From: Bacillota bacterium
Lineage (GTDB): Bacteria > Bacillota > Clostridia > Peptostreptococcales > Anaerovoracaceae
Length of the DNA stretch: 11,021 nt
Reading direction: 5' to 3'
Assembly: GCA_017619985.1 (NCBI GenBank)
Contig: JAFZRG010000005.1
Coordinates: forward strand, 1-11,021
The translations under genes and the position numbers were made by a program. This document shows, piece after piece, positions 1-6,956 of this stretch. Position 1 is the stretch's first letter. Each line of letters begins with the position of its first letter. The notes under the pieces are model-generated. The model searched no databases and was not told the DNA's origin. It worked only from the letters and a program-made list of their open reading frames with translations.

Positions 1-765
1 GCTCCGTGCGCGGCGTCGATGGTCTACTATTTCCGCAGCGGATGGAAGAAGTTCGCGGCTCTGTGCGTCACGGGCTGCATCTGCCTGTCCATCCTGTTCA
101 CGTTCTCCCGCGGCTCCTGGGTGGGCCTGGTCGTGGCTGTCGTGCTGTTCTCGCTCTTCCTGGACAAGCGCCTGATCGGCATGATGGGCATCGCCATGGC
201 GGGCGTGCTGGCGCTGGTGCCTTCGATCACCAACCGTCTGACGTACCTGTTCACGCCCGAATACAAGGTGGCTTCGGAAGTCGGCGGCAGAGCGCTGCGC
301 TGGGCGACCGGCAAGGTGCTGCTGCATGAGAATTCCGCCTGGCTGGGCTTCGGTCTCGGCCGTTTCGGCGGTGCAGTCGCCATGAACAATCAGGTGCTGG
401 ACAAGACGGACGAATTCGAATACTTCTACATGGATAATTATTACCTCAAGACCCTTGTGGAAATGGGGTATTTAGGAATAATATTTTATATAGTTGCACT
501 GGTCGCATTCGTGATCATGGCGCTGCGGGCCATCCGCTCCTGCAACGAGGGACGCGCCTACGGTCTCTACGACGACGCGCTGACCCGCAACGATGAGAAT
601 CTGAAGTGTCTTGCCGTCGGTCTGTTCGCCGGCATGACCGGCGTGCTCGTGCACTGCTATTTCGAGAACATATTCGAAGAGCCATACATGATGGCTTATT
701 TCTGGGGGCTGGCGGCCGCGCTGCAGCGGCTGGGAGCCATCAGCAGGGAAAGGAGCAAAACATGA
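1..765 (+). CDS. O-antigen ligase / Wzy-type polymerase family membrane protein (5' end missing)
   Basis: The reading frame is open from base 1, so the N-terminus lies outside the window; the first ATG at 19 is probably internal. About 254 residues remain. Visible features are hydrophobic helices, an SRGSWVG motif near residue 36 (the TxSRG-W-G pattern of the Wzy_C/O-antigen ligase family), a GFGLGRFGG loop near residue 116, and a DNYYLKTLVEMGYLG segment near 145 leading into another membrane helix. Proteins of this family join or polymerise lipid-linked glycan repeat units on the outer face of the membrane. The stop codon overlaps the start of wecC (ATGA), so the two genes are translationally linked. 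This supports a polysaccharide-assembly role. Ligase and polymerase cannot be told apart from sequence. A short AT-rich patch at about 470-500 uses codons rare in the window. Family assignment is fairly sure; the exact substrate is unknown. Confidence 0.8.
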   Translation, partial: APCAASMVYYFRSGWKKFAALCVTGCICLSILFTFSRGSWVGLVVAVVLFSLFLDKRLIGMMGIAMAGVLALVPSITNRLTYLFTPEYKVASEVGGRALRWATGKVLLHENSAWLGFGLGRFGGAVAMNNQVLDKTDEFEYFYMDNYYLKTLVEMGYLGIIFYIVALVAFVIMALRAIRSCNEGRAYGLYDDALTRNDENLKCLAVGLFAGMTGVLVHCYFENIFEEPYMMAYFWGLAAALQRLGAISRERSKT

Positions 766-2009
766 AGGTATGCGTCATAGGGCTTGGTTATATCGGCCTT
801 CCCACCGCAGCCATGTTTGCAAACGCCGGACACGAGGTCCTGGGCGTGGATAAGAAACCGCAGATCGTCGACGCGCTCAACCGCGGCGAGATCATCATCG
901 AAGAGTTCGGCCTGGCGGGATTCATCCGCGAGGTCGTGAACAAGGGCCATCTGCGCGCCGCGCTCGAACCGGAAGTGTCCGATGCGTATATCATCTCCGT
1001 GCCGACGCCGATCACAGAGGACAAGAAAGCGGACATGCGCTTCGTGGAAAGCGCGACCCGCAGCATCGTTCCTCTGCTGAAGAAGGGCGACCTCGTCATC
1101 CTGGAATCCACGTCCCCCGTGGGCACTGTGGATTCCCTGATGCTCCCCATCCTCGAAGAGAGCGGCCTGAAGGCCGGCTCCGATTTCGGCCTGGGCCATT
1201 CGCCTGAGCGGGTCATCCCCGGGAAGATCCTGTATGAGCTCGTGCACAACTCCCGCATCGCGGGCGGCATCGACAAGGCATCCGCGCACCGCATCGCGGA
1301 GCTGTACAGAAGCTTCGTCGAGGGCGAGATCTACGAGACCGACGCCCGTACGGCCGAGATGTGCAAGCTGTCCGAGAACACGTTCCGCGACGTGAACATC
1401 GCGTTCGCGAACGAACTGGCGAAGATCTGCGAAGACCAGGGCATCAACGTCTGGGAACTCATCGAGATCTGCAACAAGCATCCGAGGGTGAACATCCACC
1501 AGCCGGGTCCCGGCGTGGGCGGACACTGCATCGCGGTGGATCCGTGGTTCATCGTGGAAAAGGAACCGGGCCTGGCCCAGATCATCCGCAAGTCCAGAGA
1601 GACGAACGACTCCATGCCCGCCTACGTGGCGAAGCGCGCGGAGGACATCCTGGCCGGCGTCGGCGCTCCGAAGATCTGCATCCTCGGCGCGACGTACAAG
1701 CCGGACGTGGACGACATGCGCGAAAGCCCCATCCTGACGCTGGCGGAAGAACTGCGCGCCAAGGGCTGCGAAGTGTCGCTCCATGACCCGCACGCGGCGG
1801 GCCGTCCGGGCATCGAAGGCGACCTGCTCAAGGCGGCGGAGGGCGCGGACCTCGTGATCCTCGGGGTCAACCACAAGCAGTTCAAGACCCTGGATTACGA
1901 AGCGCTGGCGAAAGCCGTGCGCAGGAAGAACTTCCTGGATACGAGGAACTTCGCGGACAGAGAGGCTGCGGAAGCGGCCGGGTTCGCATACTATCTGCTG
2001 GGGAAATAG
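762..2009 (+). CDS. wecC: UDP-N-acetyl-D-mannosamine dehydrogenase
   Basis: The 415-residue protein oxidises UDP-ManNAc to UDP-ManNAcA with two NAD+ turnovers in the cytoplasm, giving the acidic sugar donor for surface glycans. The N-terminal Rossmann domain has GLGYIG at residues 7-12. The central part has TAEMCKLSEN with the conserved Lys near 202, and the catalytic cysteine is C256 in GGHCIAVDPWF. The C-terminal NAD/UDP-binding domain follows, with ATYKPDVDD. Segments such as VNIAFANEL, GINVWELI and HPRVNI-QPGPGVGG match the E. coli WecC subgroup closely rather than generic UDP-glucose dehydrogenase; its length is near WecC's roughly 420. The ATG at 762 is chosen because AGGAG lies six bases upstream and the GxGxxG motif then starts at residue 7; the frame is also open further upstream, but that stretch is not protein-like. 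No epimerase gene (wecB) is in the window; it may lie upstream. Confidence 0.93.
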   Translation: MKVCVIGLGYIGLPTAAMFANAGHEVLGVDKKPQIVDALNRGEIIIEEFGLAGFIREVVNKGHLRAALEPEVSDAYIISVPTPITEDKKADMRFVESATRSIVPLLKKGDLVILESTSPVGTVDSLMLPILEESGLKAGSDFGLGHSPERVIPGKILYELVHNSRIAGGIDKASAHRIAELYRSFVEGEIYETDARTAEMCKLSENTFRDVNIAFANELAKICEDQGINVWELIEICNKHPRVNIHQPGPGVGGHCIAVDPWFIVEKEPGLAQIIRKSRETNDSMPAYVAKRAEDILAGVGAPKICILGATYKPDVDDMRESPILTLAEELRAKGCEVSLHDPHAAGRPGIEGDLLKAAEGADLVILGVNHKQFKTLDYEALAKAVRRKNFLDTRNFADREAAEAAGFAYYLLGK

Positions 2010-2741
2010 ATGGCGGATTTCAAAGTCGTAAAGATCCTGGGCGTCCGGGTGGACAAGGTGACGAAGGCGCAGGCGCTGGAGGCGTTCCGGCGGATGCTGG
2101 ACGGGGACAGCTGCGAACTGATCGTCACACCCAACGCGGAGATCGTGGAGAAGGCTTCCAAGACCCCGCAGCTCCGGCGCATCATCAACGAGGAGGCTGC
2201 GCTGGTCACGCCCGACGGCGTCGGACTGATCTACGCGTCGAGACTGAAGGGCGACCCCATCGAGGAGAAGGTCGCCGGCATCGATTTCGCACGCAGTGCC
2301 ATCGAACTGTGCGCGCAGCTCGGCAGGAGCGTCTACCTGCTGGGCAGCAAGCCGGGCGTCGCGGAAGCGGCGGCAGCCAACCTGGAAAAGGAGATCCCCG
2401 GTCTGAAGATCGCGGGCTTCCGGGACGGTTATTTCAAGGACGAAGAGGAATCTTCCGTCGTGGAAGAGATCAACGCAAGCGGGGCGGACTTCCTGTGCGT
2501 CGCCCTCGGCTCTCCGAAGCAGGAGTATTTCGTCATACGGCACAGGGATTCGCTGAAGGTCAAAGCGGCAGCGGGCCTGGGCGGCAGTCTGGACATCTGG
2601 TCCGGGCAGCTGAACCGGGCGCCTGCCTTCTATATCGATCACGGCCTGGAATGGCTGTACAGAATGATCCAGGAGCCAAGGCGCCTCAAGCGTCTGCCGG
2701 CTCTGCCGGTCTTTCTGATCAAAGCGGCAATACGGAGGTAA
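2010..2741 (+). CDS. tagA: WecG/TagA/CpsF family glycosyltransferase
   Basis: This 243-residue GT26-family enzyme is expected to transfer ManNAc, or ManNAcA in the WecG case, from its UDP donor to undecaprenyl-diphosphate-GlcNAc at the inner membrane face. Family landmarks are T40 and N42 in VTPNAEIV, D69 in PDGVG (the position of the proposed catalytic Asp of TagA), a GSKPG nucleotide-binding loop near 111, GSPKQE near 167, and an arginine-rich C-terminal tail (EPRRLKRLP) like the membrane-contacting appendage of TagA. Length is normal. The ATG directly abuts the wecC stop (TAG|ATG), with a modest GGGGA about five bases upstream. Adjacency to wecC raises the possibility that the donor is UDP-ManNAcA, which would make it functionally WecG. 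TagA and WecG cannot be separated by motif, so the symbol is provisional. Family assignment is very secure. Confidence 0.9.
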   Translation: MADFKVVKILGVRVDKVTKAQALEAFRRMLDGDSCELIVTPNAEIVEKASKTPQLRRIINEEAALVTPDGVGLIYASRLKGDPIEEKVAGIDFARSAIELCAQLGRSVYLLGSKPGVAEAAAANLEKEIPGLKIAGFRDGYFKDEEESSVVEEINASGADFLCVALGSPKQEYFVIRHRDSLKVKAAAGLGGSLDIWSGQLNRAPAFYIDHGLEWLYRMIQEPRRLKRLPALPVFLIKAAIRR

Positions 2742-2742
2742 C

Positions 2743-3561
2743 ATGGAAACGGTACAGCTGCAGAAGATCGCTCAAACAGTAAGACAGGATATCATCAGGG
2801 AAGTGTATCACGCAGGGTCCGGGCACCCCGGCGGCAGCCTTTCGGCGGCGGACCTGATGACGGCCCTGTATTTCAGCGAGATGAACGTCGATCCGGCGGA
2901 TCCCGCGAAAAAGGGAAGGGACCGCTTCGTGCTCTCGAAGGGTCACGCGGCGCCGGCGCTTTACGCGTGTCTGGCGGAACGCGGATTCTTCCCGGTCAGC
3001 AAACTCGTGACCCTGCGCAAGTTGGGCAGCAGTCTGCAGGGTCATCCCAGCATGACGCTCCTGCCCGGCGTGGAGATGTCCACCGGCTCGCTCGGCCAGG
3101 GCATTTCGGCGGCGGTCGGCATGGCGCTGGCCGGCAGGCTGGATAACGACCCCGGCAGGATCTACACGATGCTCGGCGACGGCGAGCTGCAGGAAGGCAT
3201 GGTCTGGGAAGCCGCGATGGCTGCCGGACACTACAAGCTCGACAACCTGTGCGCGATCGTGGATCACAACGGACTGCAGATCGACGGACGCAACGAGGAC
3301 GTCATGAATGTGATGCCCATCGGAGAAAAATTCGCGGTCTTCGGCTGGAACGTGCTGGAGATCGACGGGCACGACTTCGAACAGATCCTCGACGCGTTCG
3401 ACATGGCGAAAAAATGCAAGGGAATGCCCACCGTCATCGTGGCGGAGACCGTCAAGGGCAAGGGCGTTTCGTTCATGGAGAATAATGCCGGCTGGCACGG
3501 TAAGGCTCCGAACGAGGAACAGGCAAAACAGGCGATGGCAGAGCTGGGAGGTGAGCTGTAA
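2743..3561 (+). CDS. Transketolase, N-terminal (TPP-binding) subunit
   Basis: The 272-residue subunit carries the pyrophosphate-binding half of a split transketolase, which moves two-carbon ketol units between sugar phosphates in the non-oxidative pentose phosphate pathway. It shows GHPGGSLS near residue 27, LSKGHAAPALYA near 65, a GHPS segment near 100, STGSLGQG near 111, and the TPP motif GDG at 145-147 ending with N168 (LDNL). Length fits split N-terminal subunits. GGAGG at 2734-2738, inside the end of the preceding gene, serves as Shine-Dalgarno, and only one base separates the stop from this ATG. The stop overlaps the next start (TAATG), so the two subunits should be made in equal amounts. 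Placement after polysaccharide genes is unusual enough to note; it may be simple co-transcription or may feed a special sugar. Enzyme class is certain; the in vivo substrate is not. Confidence 0.93.
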   Translation: METVQLQKIAQTVRQDIIREVYHAGSGHPGGSLSAADLMTALYFSEMNVDPADPAKKGRDRFVLSKGHAAPALYACLAERGFFPVSKLVTLRKLGSSLQGHPSMTLLPGVEMSTGSLGQGISAAVGMALAGRLDNDPGRIYTMLGDGELQEGMVWEAAMAAGHYKLDNLCAIVDHNGLQIDGRNEDVMNVMPIGEKFAVFGWNVLEIDGHDFEQILDAFDMAKKCKGMPTVIVAETVKGKGVSFMENNAGWHGKAPNEEQAKQAMAELGGEL

Positions 3562-4496
3562 TGGCAGAAAAGATCGCAACAAGAGCCAGTTACGGCAAGG
3601 CGCTCGTGGAACTCGGCGCGGAAAATCCCGACATCGTCGTCCTGGACGCGGATCTGTCCGGGTCCACGCAGACGAAGAAGTTCGCGGACGTCTACCCGGA
3701 CCGCTTCTTCAACGCGGGTATCGCGGAGGCCAACATGATGGGCATGGCGGCGGGCCTGGCCGTTTCCGGCAAGACCGTGTTTGCCAGCAGTTTCGCGATG
3801 TTCGCGTCCGGCAGGGCTTATGAGATCATCCGCAATTCCATCGGATATCCGCAGGCCAATGTCAAGATCTGCGCGTCCCATGCGGGCGTGACGGTCGGAG
3901 AAGACGGCGCGAGCCACCAGTGCATCGAAGACCTGTCGCTCATGCGCGGCATCCCTGGCATGGTGGTGCTCAACCCCGCGGACGACGTGAGCGCGAGAGC
4001 GCTGATCAAGGCTGCGGCGGCCTATAAAGGACCCGTCTACGTGCGTCTGGGAAGAGCCGCGGTGCCCGTGGTGTACGAGGAAGGGACCGCGTTCGAGATC
4101 GGCAAAGCGAAGCGCGTGAAGGAAGGCAAAGACGCCTGCATCATCGCGACCGGCATCATGCTGGACAAGGCTATGCAAGCTGCGGACATCCTGGCTGCGG
4201 AAGGCATCGAAGTCCGCATCGTGGACATGCACACGATCAAGCCTCTGGACAAGGAGGAAGTGCTGGCGGCGGCAAAGGAATGCGGCTGCATCGTGACCGC
4301 GGAAGAGCACTCCGTGATCGGCGGGCTCGGTTCCGCCGTGGCGGAAGCGGTCTGCGGCGAAGCGCCCTGCAAAGTGAAGATGATCGGCGTGCAGGACGTG
4401 TTCGGCCAGTCCGGCAAACCCGATGAACTGCTGAAGCTCTACGGCATGACGGCAGAGGACATCGCGGAAGCCGTCAGATCCATGAAATGTAAATAA
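3561..4496 (+). CDS. Transketolase, C-terminal subunit
   Basis: The 311-residue partner of the preceding subunit holds the pyrimidine-binding domain and the C-terminal transketolase domain. The key glutamate that activates the TPP aminopyrimidine is E56 in NAGIAEANM. The following SSFAMFASGRAYE and GEDGASHQ segments are standard for the pyrimidine domain (E. coli enzyme: EDGPTHQ). The C-terminal domain includes the IVDMHTIKPLD and TAEEHSVIGGLGSAVAE stretches shared by split transketolases and DXS-like enzymes. DXS itself is a single long chain, so DXS is rejected. A strong GGAGGTGA Shine-Dalgarno at about 3547-3554 precedes the ATG, which shares a base with the upstream stop. The protein ends just before a promoter for the next gene, so it closes the upstream operon. 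Confidence 0.93.
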   Translation: MAEKIATRASYGKALVELGAENPDIVVLDADLSGSTQTKKFADVYPDRFFNAGIAEANMMGMAAGLAVSGKTVFASSFAMFASGRAYEIIRNSIGYPQANVKICASHAGVTVGEDGASHQCIEDLSLMRGIPGMVVLNPADDVSARALIKAAAAYKGPVYVRLGRAAVPVVYEEGTAFEIGKAKRVKEGKDACIIATGIMLDKAMQAADILAAEGIEVRIVDMHTIKPLDKEEVLAAAKECGCIVTAEEHSVIGGLGSAVAEAVCGEAPCKVKMIGVQDVFGQSGKPDELLKLYGMTAEDIAEAVRSMKCK

Positions 4497-4525
4497 TTGA
4501 CATTTTTCAGCCGATGATGTACAAT
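4497..4525 (+). promoter_or_regulatory. Near-consensus SigA-type promoter for the MinD-like gene
   Basis: TTGACA at 4497-4502 starts immediately after the transketolase stop codon and is followed, after exactly 17 bases, by TACAAT at 4520-4525. That is 11 of 12 matches to the housekeeping consensus with ideal spacing. Transcription should begin near 4531-4534, about 22-25 bases upstream of the chosen ATG at 4556. No competing promoter of this quality is seen elsewhere in the window. Confidence 0.8.
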
Positions 4526-4552
4526 TCTCCCGCAAACTGCTGCGGGAGAATT
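4523..4552. repeat. Perfect 12-bp inverted repeat overlapping -10 box and ribosome binding site
   Basis: AATTCTCCCGCA (4523-4534) and TGCGGGAGAATT (4541-4552) are exact reverse complements separated by the six-base loop AACTGC. The left arm overlaps the -10 element and the expected transcription start. The right arm contains the GGGAG Shine-Dalgarno of the next gene. As RNA it forms a stable hairpin, but only in transcripts that enter from upstream. It could be a weak terminator of the polysaccharide operon, an operator, or a device hiding the ribosome site in read-through mRNA. No good U-tract follows (ATTATG), which argues against an efficient intrinsic terminator. Confidence 0.85.
4544..4548 (+). 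promoter_or_regulatory. Ribosome binding site fixing the ATG at 4556
   Basis: GGGAG lies seven bases before ATG 4556. It decides between this start and the in-frame ATGs at 4514 and 4517, which sit inside the promoter spacer upstream of the expected transcription start and have no Shine-Dalgarno. Confidence 0.7.
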
Positions 4553-4555
4553 ATT

Positions 4556-5272
4556 ATGCGGAAAAGAAAACACGGGACGGCAGGCAGGGGCAAACGCATC
4601 GTTGCCGTCTGCAGTCCTGCCCCGGGCAGCGGCGTGACCCTCACAGCCGCCGCGCTCGCCTGCGCGCTCGCGGAGGACGGGCCGGCCGCGTTCGCGGAGG
4701 CAGGCACGCCCTACGTGTTCGATGCTTTCGGTTTCGCGAAGAAGTTCCTGCTGAGCGGGTTCACGGACTACGCCCGGCTCTTTGAGGAGGGGCAGACGTT
4801 CCGCGGCCCGGAGAACCTGTGGCACGGCGTGAACTGGGCCGTTCGTCCCGGAAGGCTTTCGCAGCCGGGCAGTCCGCCGCAGGCGAAGGAGATCCTCCGC
4901 TTTGCCGACAGGCTGCCGGGCGTCCATACCGTTCTGGACTGTTCCGGACTGGACGAAAGCGCCCTGGACGGCGTGCTGCCGGGGGCGGACAGGATCTATA
5001 TCGTCGTCGATCCGCTTCCGGGAAAGCTCATCCCGTCGTCCGTGCGGCTGCAGAGGCTAAGATACGCATTCCCCGGCGCGGTTCTCGCGGTCAACCGGAT
5101 GAACCGCGGCATCCACCGCGCCGAACTGGACGCCTACCTGGGGACGCAGGACTATCTCTGCCTGCCGGATCTCGGAGCGGAGACCGTCTACAAGGCGGAG
5201 TACGCCTGCGTGCTGCCGTGGGATCTTCCGGAAGGGAAAACGTTCCTCGCTTCACTAAAAAATCACGAATAA
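4556..5272 (+). CDS. MinD/ParA-like protein with degenerate P-loop
   Basis: The 238-residue soluble protein has the outline of a SIMIBI-class (MinD/ParA/CpaE-like) NTPase. After a basic N-terminus comes a beta strand and loop, IVAVCSPAPGSGVTLTAAAL (residues 15-34), sitting where MinD has KGGVGKTT; the P-loop lysine is replaced by V27, though T28 remains. A TVLDCSG strand with D128 is in the switch position, and IYIVVDPLP followed by AVLAVNRMN (N180) matches the late strands with the base-recognition Asn region. No deviant signature lysine is visible in the loop, so ATP hydrolysis is doubtful. No membrane helix or signal peptide is seen. It has its own strong promoter and lies between a polysaccharide operon and the ftsEX operon, which suggests, but does not show, a role in envelope assembly or division placement. 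No named family is recognised. An alternative is a CpaE- or BY-kinase-like pseudo-ATPase. Confidence 0.75.
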   Translation: MRKRKHGTAGRGKRIVAVCSPAPGSGVTLTAAALACALAEDGPAAFAEAGTPYVFDAFGFAKKFLLSGFTDYARLFEEGQTFRGPENLWHGVNWAVRPGRLSQPGSPPQAKEILRFADRLPGVHTVLDCSGLDESALDGVLPGADRIYIVVDPLPGKLIPSSVRLQRLRYAFPGAVLAVNRMNRGIHRAELDAYLGTQDYLCLPDLGAETVYKAEYACVLPWDLPEGKTFLASLKNHE

Positions 5273-5286
5273 AGCGGTCGCATTTG

Positions 5287-5315
5287 TGGTCAGGGCATCG
5301 AATATATGGTATAAT
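5287..5315 (+). promoter_or_regulatory. Likely promoter of the ftsE operon
   Basis: A perfect TATAAT at 5310-5315 has TGGTCA (four of six matches to TTGACA) 17 bases upstream at 5287-5292. It lies in the 84-base gap before ftsE, one of the few AT-rich stretches in the window. Transcription would start near 5322 and give a leader of about 35 bases before the TTG start codon. Confidence 0.65.
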
Positions 5316-5344
5316 TAAATGTCAATTTGTACCCAAAACCACAA

Positions 5345-5348
5345 GAGG
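5345..5348 (+). promoter_or_regulatory. Ribosome binding site supporting TTG start of ftsE
   Basis: AAGAGG (core GAGG at 5345-5348) lies eight bases before the TTG at 5357. The earlier in-frame TTG at 5327 has no Shine-Dalgarno and would begin only a few bases after the expected transcription start, so 5357 is preferred. Confidence 0.6.
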
Positions 5349-5356
5349 CAAGATCA

Positions 5357-6037
5357 TTGATCATTTTCGATAATATCACAAAAAGATACGGTTCGAAGGT
5401 GGCGCTGGAGAACGCGACGATCCACATCGACAAGGGCGATTTCGTGTTTCTCGTAGGTCCGTCCGGCGCGGGGAAATCCACGTTCATCAAGCTCATCCTG
5501 AAGGAGATCGAACCGGATGAGGGAACACTGGTCGTGGCGGGCAGGGACATCACGCACCTGTCGAACCGCGAGATCCCGCAGCTGCGCCGCTCCCTGGGCG
5601 TCGTATTCCAGGACTTCCGCCTGCTGCCGAACAAGACGGTCTTCGAGAACGTCGCCTTCGCCATGGAAGTCCTGCACCACAAGCCGCGCGTCATCAAGAA
5701 GCAGGTACCGCAGGTGCTCGAGCTCATGGGAATAGGTGAAGCGGCGGACAAGTTCCCCGATGAACTGTCCGGCGGCGAGCAGCAGAGAGTCGCCATCGCC
5801 AGAGCCATCATCAACAATCCGCAGGTCCTGATCGCCGACGAGCCGACAGGCAACCTCGACAAGGACACCGCATGGGAGATCATGCAGCTGCTCAATCAGG
5901 TCAACCTGCGCGGCACGACCGTCGTCATGGTGACCCACGCATTCGACATCGTGGAAAAAATGGGGAAGCGCGAAGTAGAGATCGAGGGCGGACGCATCGT
6001 CCGCGACACAAAAGGGGGGATCGCAGCCGATGTTTAA
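5357..6037 (+). CDS. ftsE: Cell division ATP-binding protein FtsE
   Basis: This 226-residue ABC ATPase pairs with FtsX to couple cytosolic ATP hydrolysis to activation of peptidoglycan hydrolases outside the membrane during division. All ABC motifs are intact: Walker A GPSGAGKST at 34-42, Q-loop Q85 in VFQDFRLLPNKTVFENV (the RLL and TVxENV wording is typical of FtsE), signature LSGGEQQRV from 137, Walker B ending D161-E162 in ADEPTGNLD, and the switch histidine H194. Length matches FtsE (about 220-230). With the TTG start the protein begins MIIFDNITKRYG, as FtsE proteins normally do; the longer form from 5327 would add ten unrelated residues. The final eight bases overlap ftsX, so the two are translationally coupled. 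Identity is supported both by motifs and by the ftsX neighbour. Confidence 0.95.
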   Translation: MIIFDNITKRYGSKVALENATIHIDKGDFVFLVGPSGAGKSTFIKLILKEIEPDEGTLVVAGRDITHLSNREIPQLRRSLGVVFQDFRLLPNKTVFENVAFAMEVLHHKPRVIKKQVPQVLELMGIGEAADKFPDELSGGEQQRVAIARAIINNPQVLIADEPTGNLDKDTAWEIMQLLNQVNLRGTTVVMVTHAFDIVEKMGKREVEIEGGRIVRDTKGGIAADV

Positions 6038-6923
6038 AGGACTGGGATATTCCCTCAAACAGGCGCTTGTCCAGATCTTCCGCAACAAGGGCATGGCAGT
6101 CGCTTCGCTGTTCGCGATCACAGCCATGCTGCTCATCCTGGGTCTGTTCTTCTTCCTGACGGTCAACGTGAATTTCCTGACGGAAGAGATCAAGGAGCAG
6201 TTCGACACGATCGAGGTGTTCCTGCAGGATGACCAGACGGAAGCGCAGGCGGACGTCATACGCACGAGCCTTTCCAAGCTGCCTGGTGTGGAAAGCGTGG
6301 AATATATCGACAAAGCCCGGGCCATGGAGGAGTTCAAGGTCCGCTGGGGCGACAACGCGTATCTGCTCGACGGTCTGTCCACCAACCCGCTGCCGAATTC
6401 TCTGCGGGTCAAGCTGACGGATCTCAACGAAGGCGATATCGTCGCGGAAGTTTCCCGCAACATGGCCGGCGTCGAAGACGTCCGGTACTACCAGACGGAA
6501 GTGAACAAGATCCTGAAAGTCTCCGAGGGCATTCAGAAAGGCGCTCTCGTCGTCATCCTCTTCCTGATCATCGTTTCCGTCGTCGTCGTATCCAATACGG
6601 TCAAGCTGACGGTCATGGCGCGCCAGGAAGAGATCCGCATCATGAAATACGTCGGCGCGACGAACTGGTTCATCCGGGGGCCGCTGCTCCTGGAAGGCAT
6701 GTTCATCGGTCTGATCGCGTCGCTCATCGCATTGGGGTGCACGTGGGCGATCTATGCGCGCCTCATGCAGGCGTTCGGCCAGCAGGCCATGATCCTGCTG
6801 TCTTCCAGCCTCGTCGAGACGAACTTCATGATGATCAATCTGGCATGGATCTACATCGCGCTGGGTATCAGCATCGGCGCGTTCGGCAGCATCCTCTCCA
6901 TGAGGAGATTCCTGCAGGCATAG
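6030..6923 (+). CDS. ftsX: Cell division membrane protein FtsX
   Basis: The 297-residue permease-like protein is the membrane partner of FtsE. A short cytoplasmic N-terminus leads into membrane helix 1 (about residues 22-42), then an extracellular domain of roughly 125 residues, then helices at about 172-192, 222-244 and 270-291, giving the four-helix FtsX layout. The segment VMARQEEIRIMKYVGATNWF between helices 2 and 3 is the conserved cytoplasmic coupling region of FtsX/MacB-type proteins. The extracellular domain, including LSKLPGVESVEYIDK, is where FtsX of Gram-positives contacts its coiled-coil hydrolase partner. The ATG at 6030 lies inside the end of ftsE, preceded by a run of six G (6014-6019) as ribosome site. 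Length is normal. The next gene encodes the probable partner hydrolase. Confidence 0.95.
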   Translation: MFKGLGYSLKQALVQIFRNKGMAVASLFAITAMLLILGLFFFLTVNVNFLTEEIKEQFDTIEVFLQDDQTEAQADVIRTSLSKLPGVESVEYIDKARAMEEFKVRWGDNAYLLDGLSTNPLPNSLRVKLTDLNEGDIVAEVSRNMAGVEDVRYYQTEVNKILKVSEGIQKGALVVILFLIIVSVVVVSNTVKLTVMARQEEIRIMKYVGATNWFIRGPLLLEGMFIGLIASLIALGCTWAIYARLMQAFGQQAMILLSSSLVETNFMMINLAWIYIALGISIGAFGSILSMRRFLQA

Positions 6924-6956
6924 CAGGCAGAAGGGGAACAGGGGAAACCGCTTTTT

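Noticed and set aside
606..761. Extended N-terminus for wecC
   Set aside because: The frame is open upstream, but the extra residues lie inside the preceding gene, are not protein-like, and precede the normal MKVCVIGLGYIG start that has its own AGGAG site.
696..2744. Reverse-strand open frame of 682 codons opposite wecC and tagA
   Set aside because: It is the mirror of two well-supported genes with strong third-position G/C bias, which removes stops on the opposite strand. Its translation has no recognisable motif. The same holds for long reverse frames at 3264-4535, 5354-6463 and 8520-9755.
4514..4555. ATG at 4514 or 4517 as start of the MinD-like protein
   Set aside because: Both lie in the promoter spacer upstream of the expected transcription start and lack a Shine-Dalgarno. 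ATG 4556 has GGGAG at good spacing.
4523..4556. Inverted repeat as an efficient intrinsic terminator of the polysaccharide operon
   Set aside because: The stem is strong, but the following bases (ATTATGCGG) are not a U-tract and quickly enter the next gene. Weak termination is still possible.
5319..5360. 13-codon ORF (ATG 5319 to TGA 5358-5360) whose stop overlaps the ftsE TTG start
   Set aside because: The ATG sits only four bases after the -10 box, so it is probably not in the transcript, and it has no ribosome site. A leaderless peptide coupled to ftsE cannot be fully excluded.
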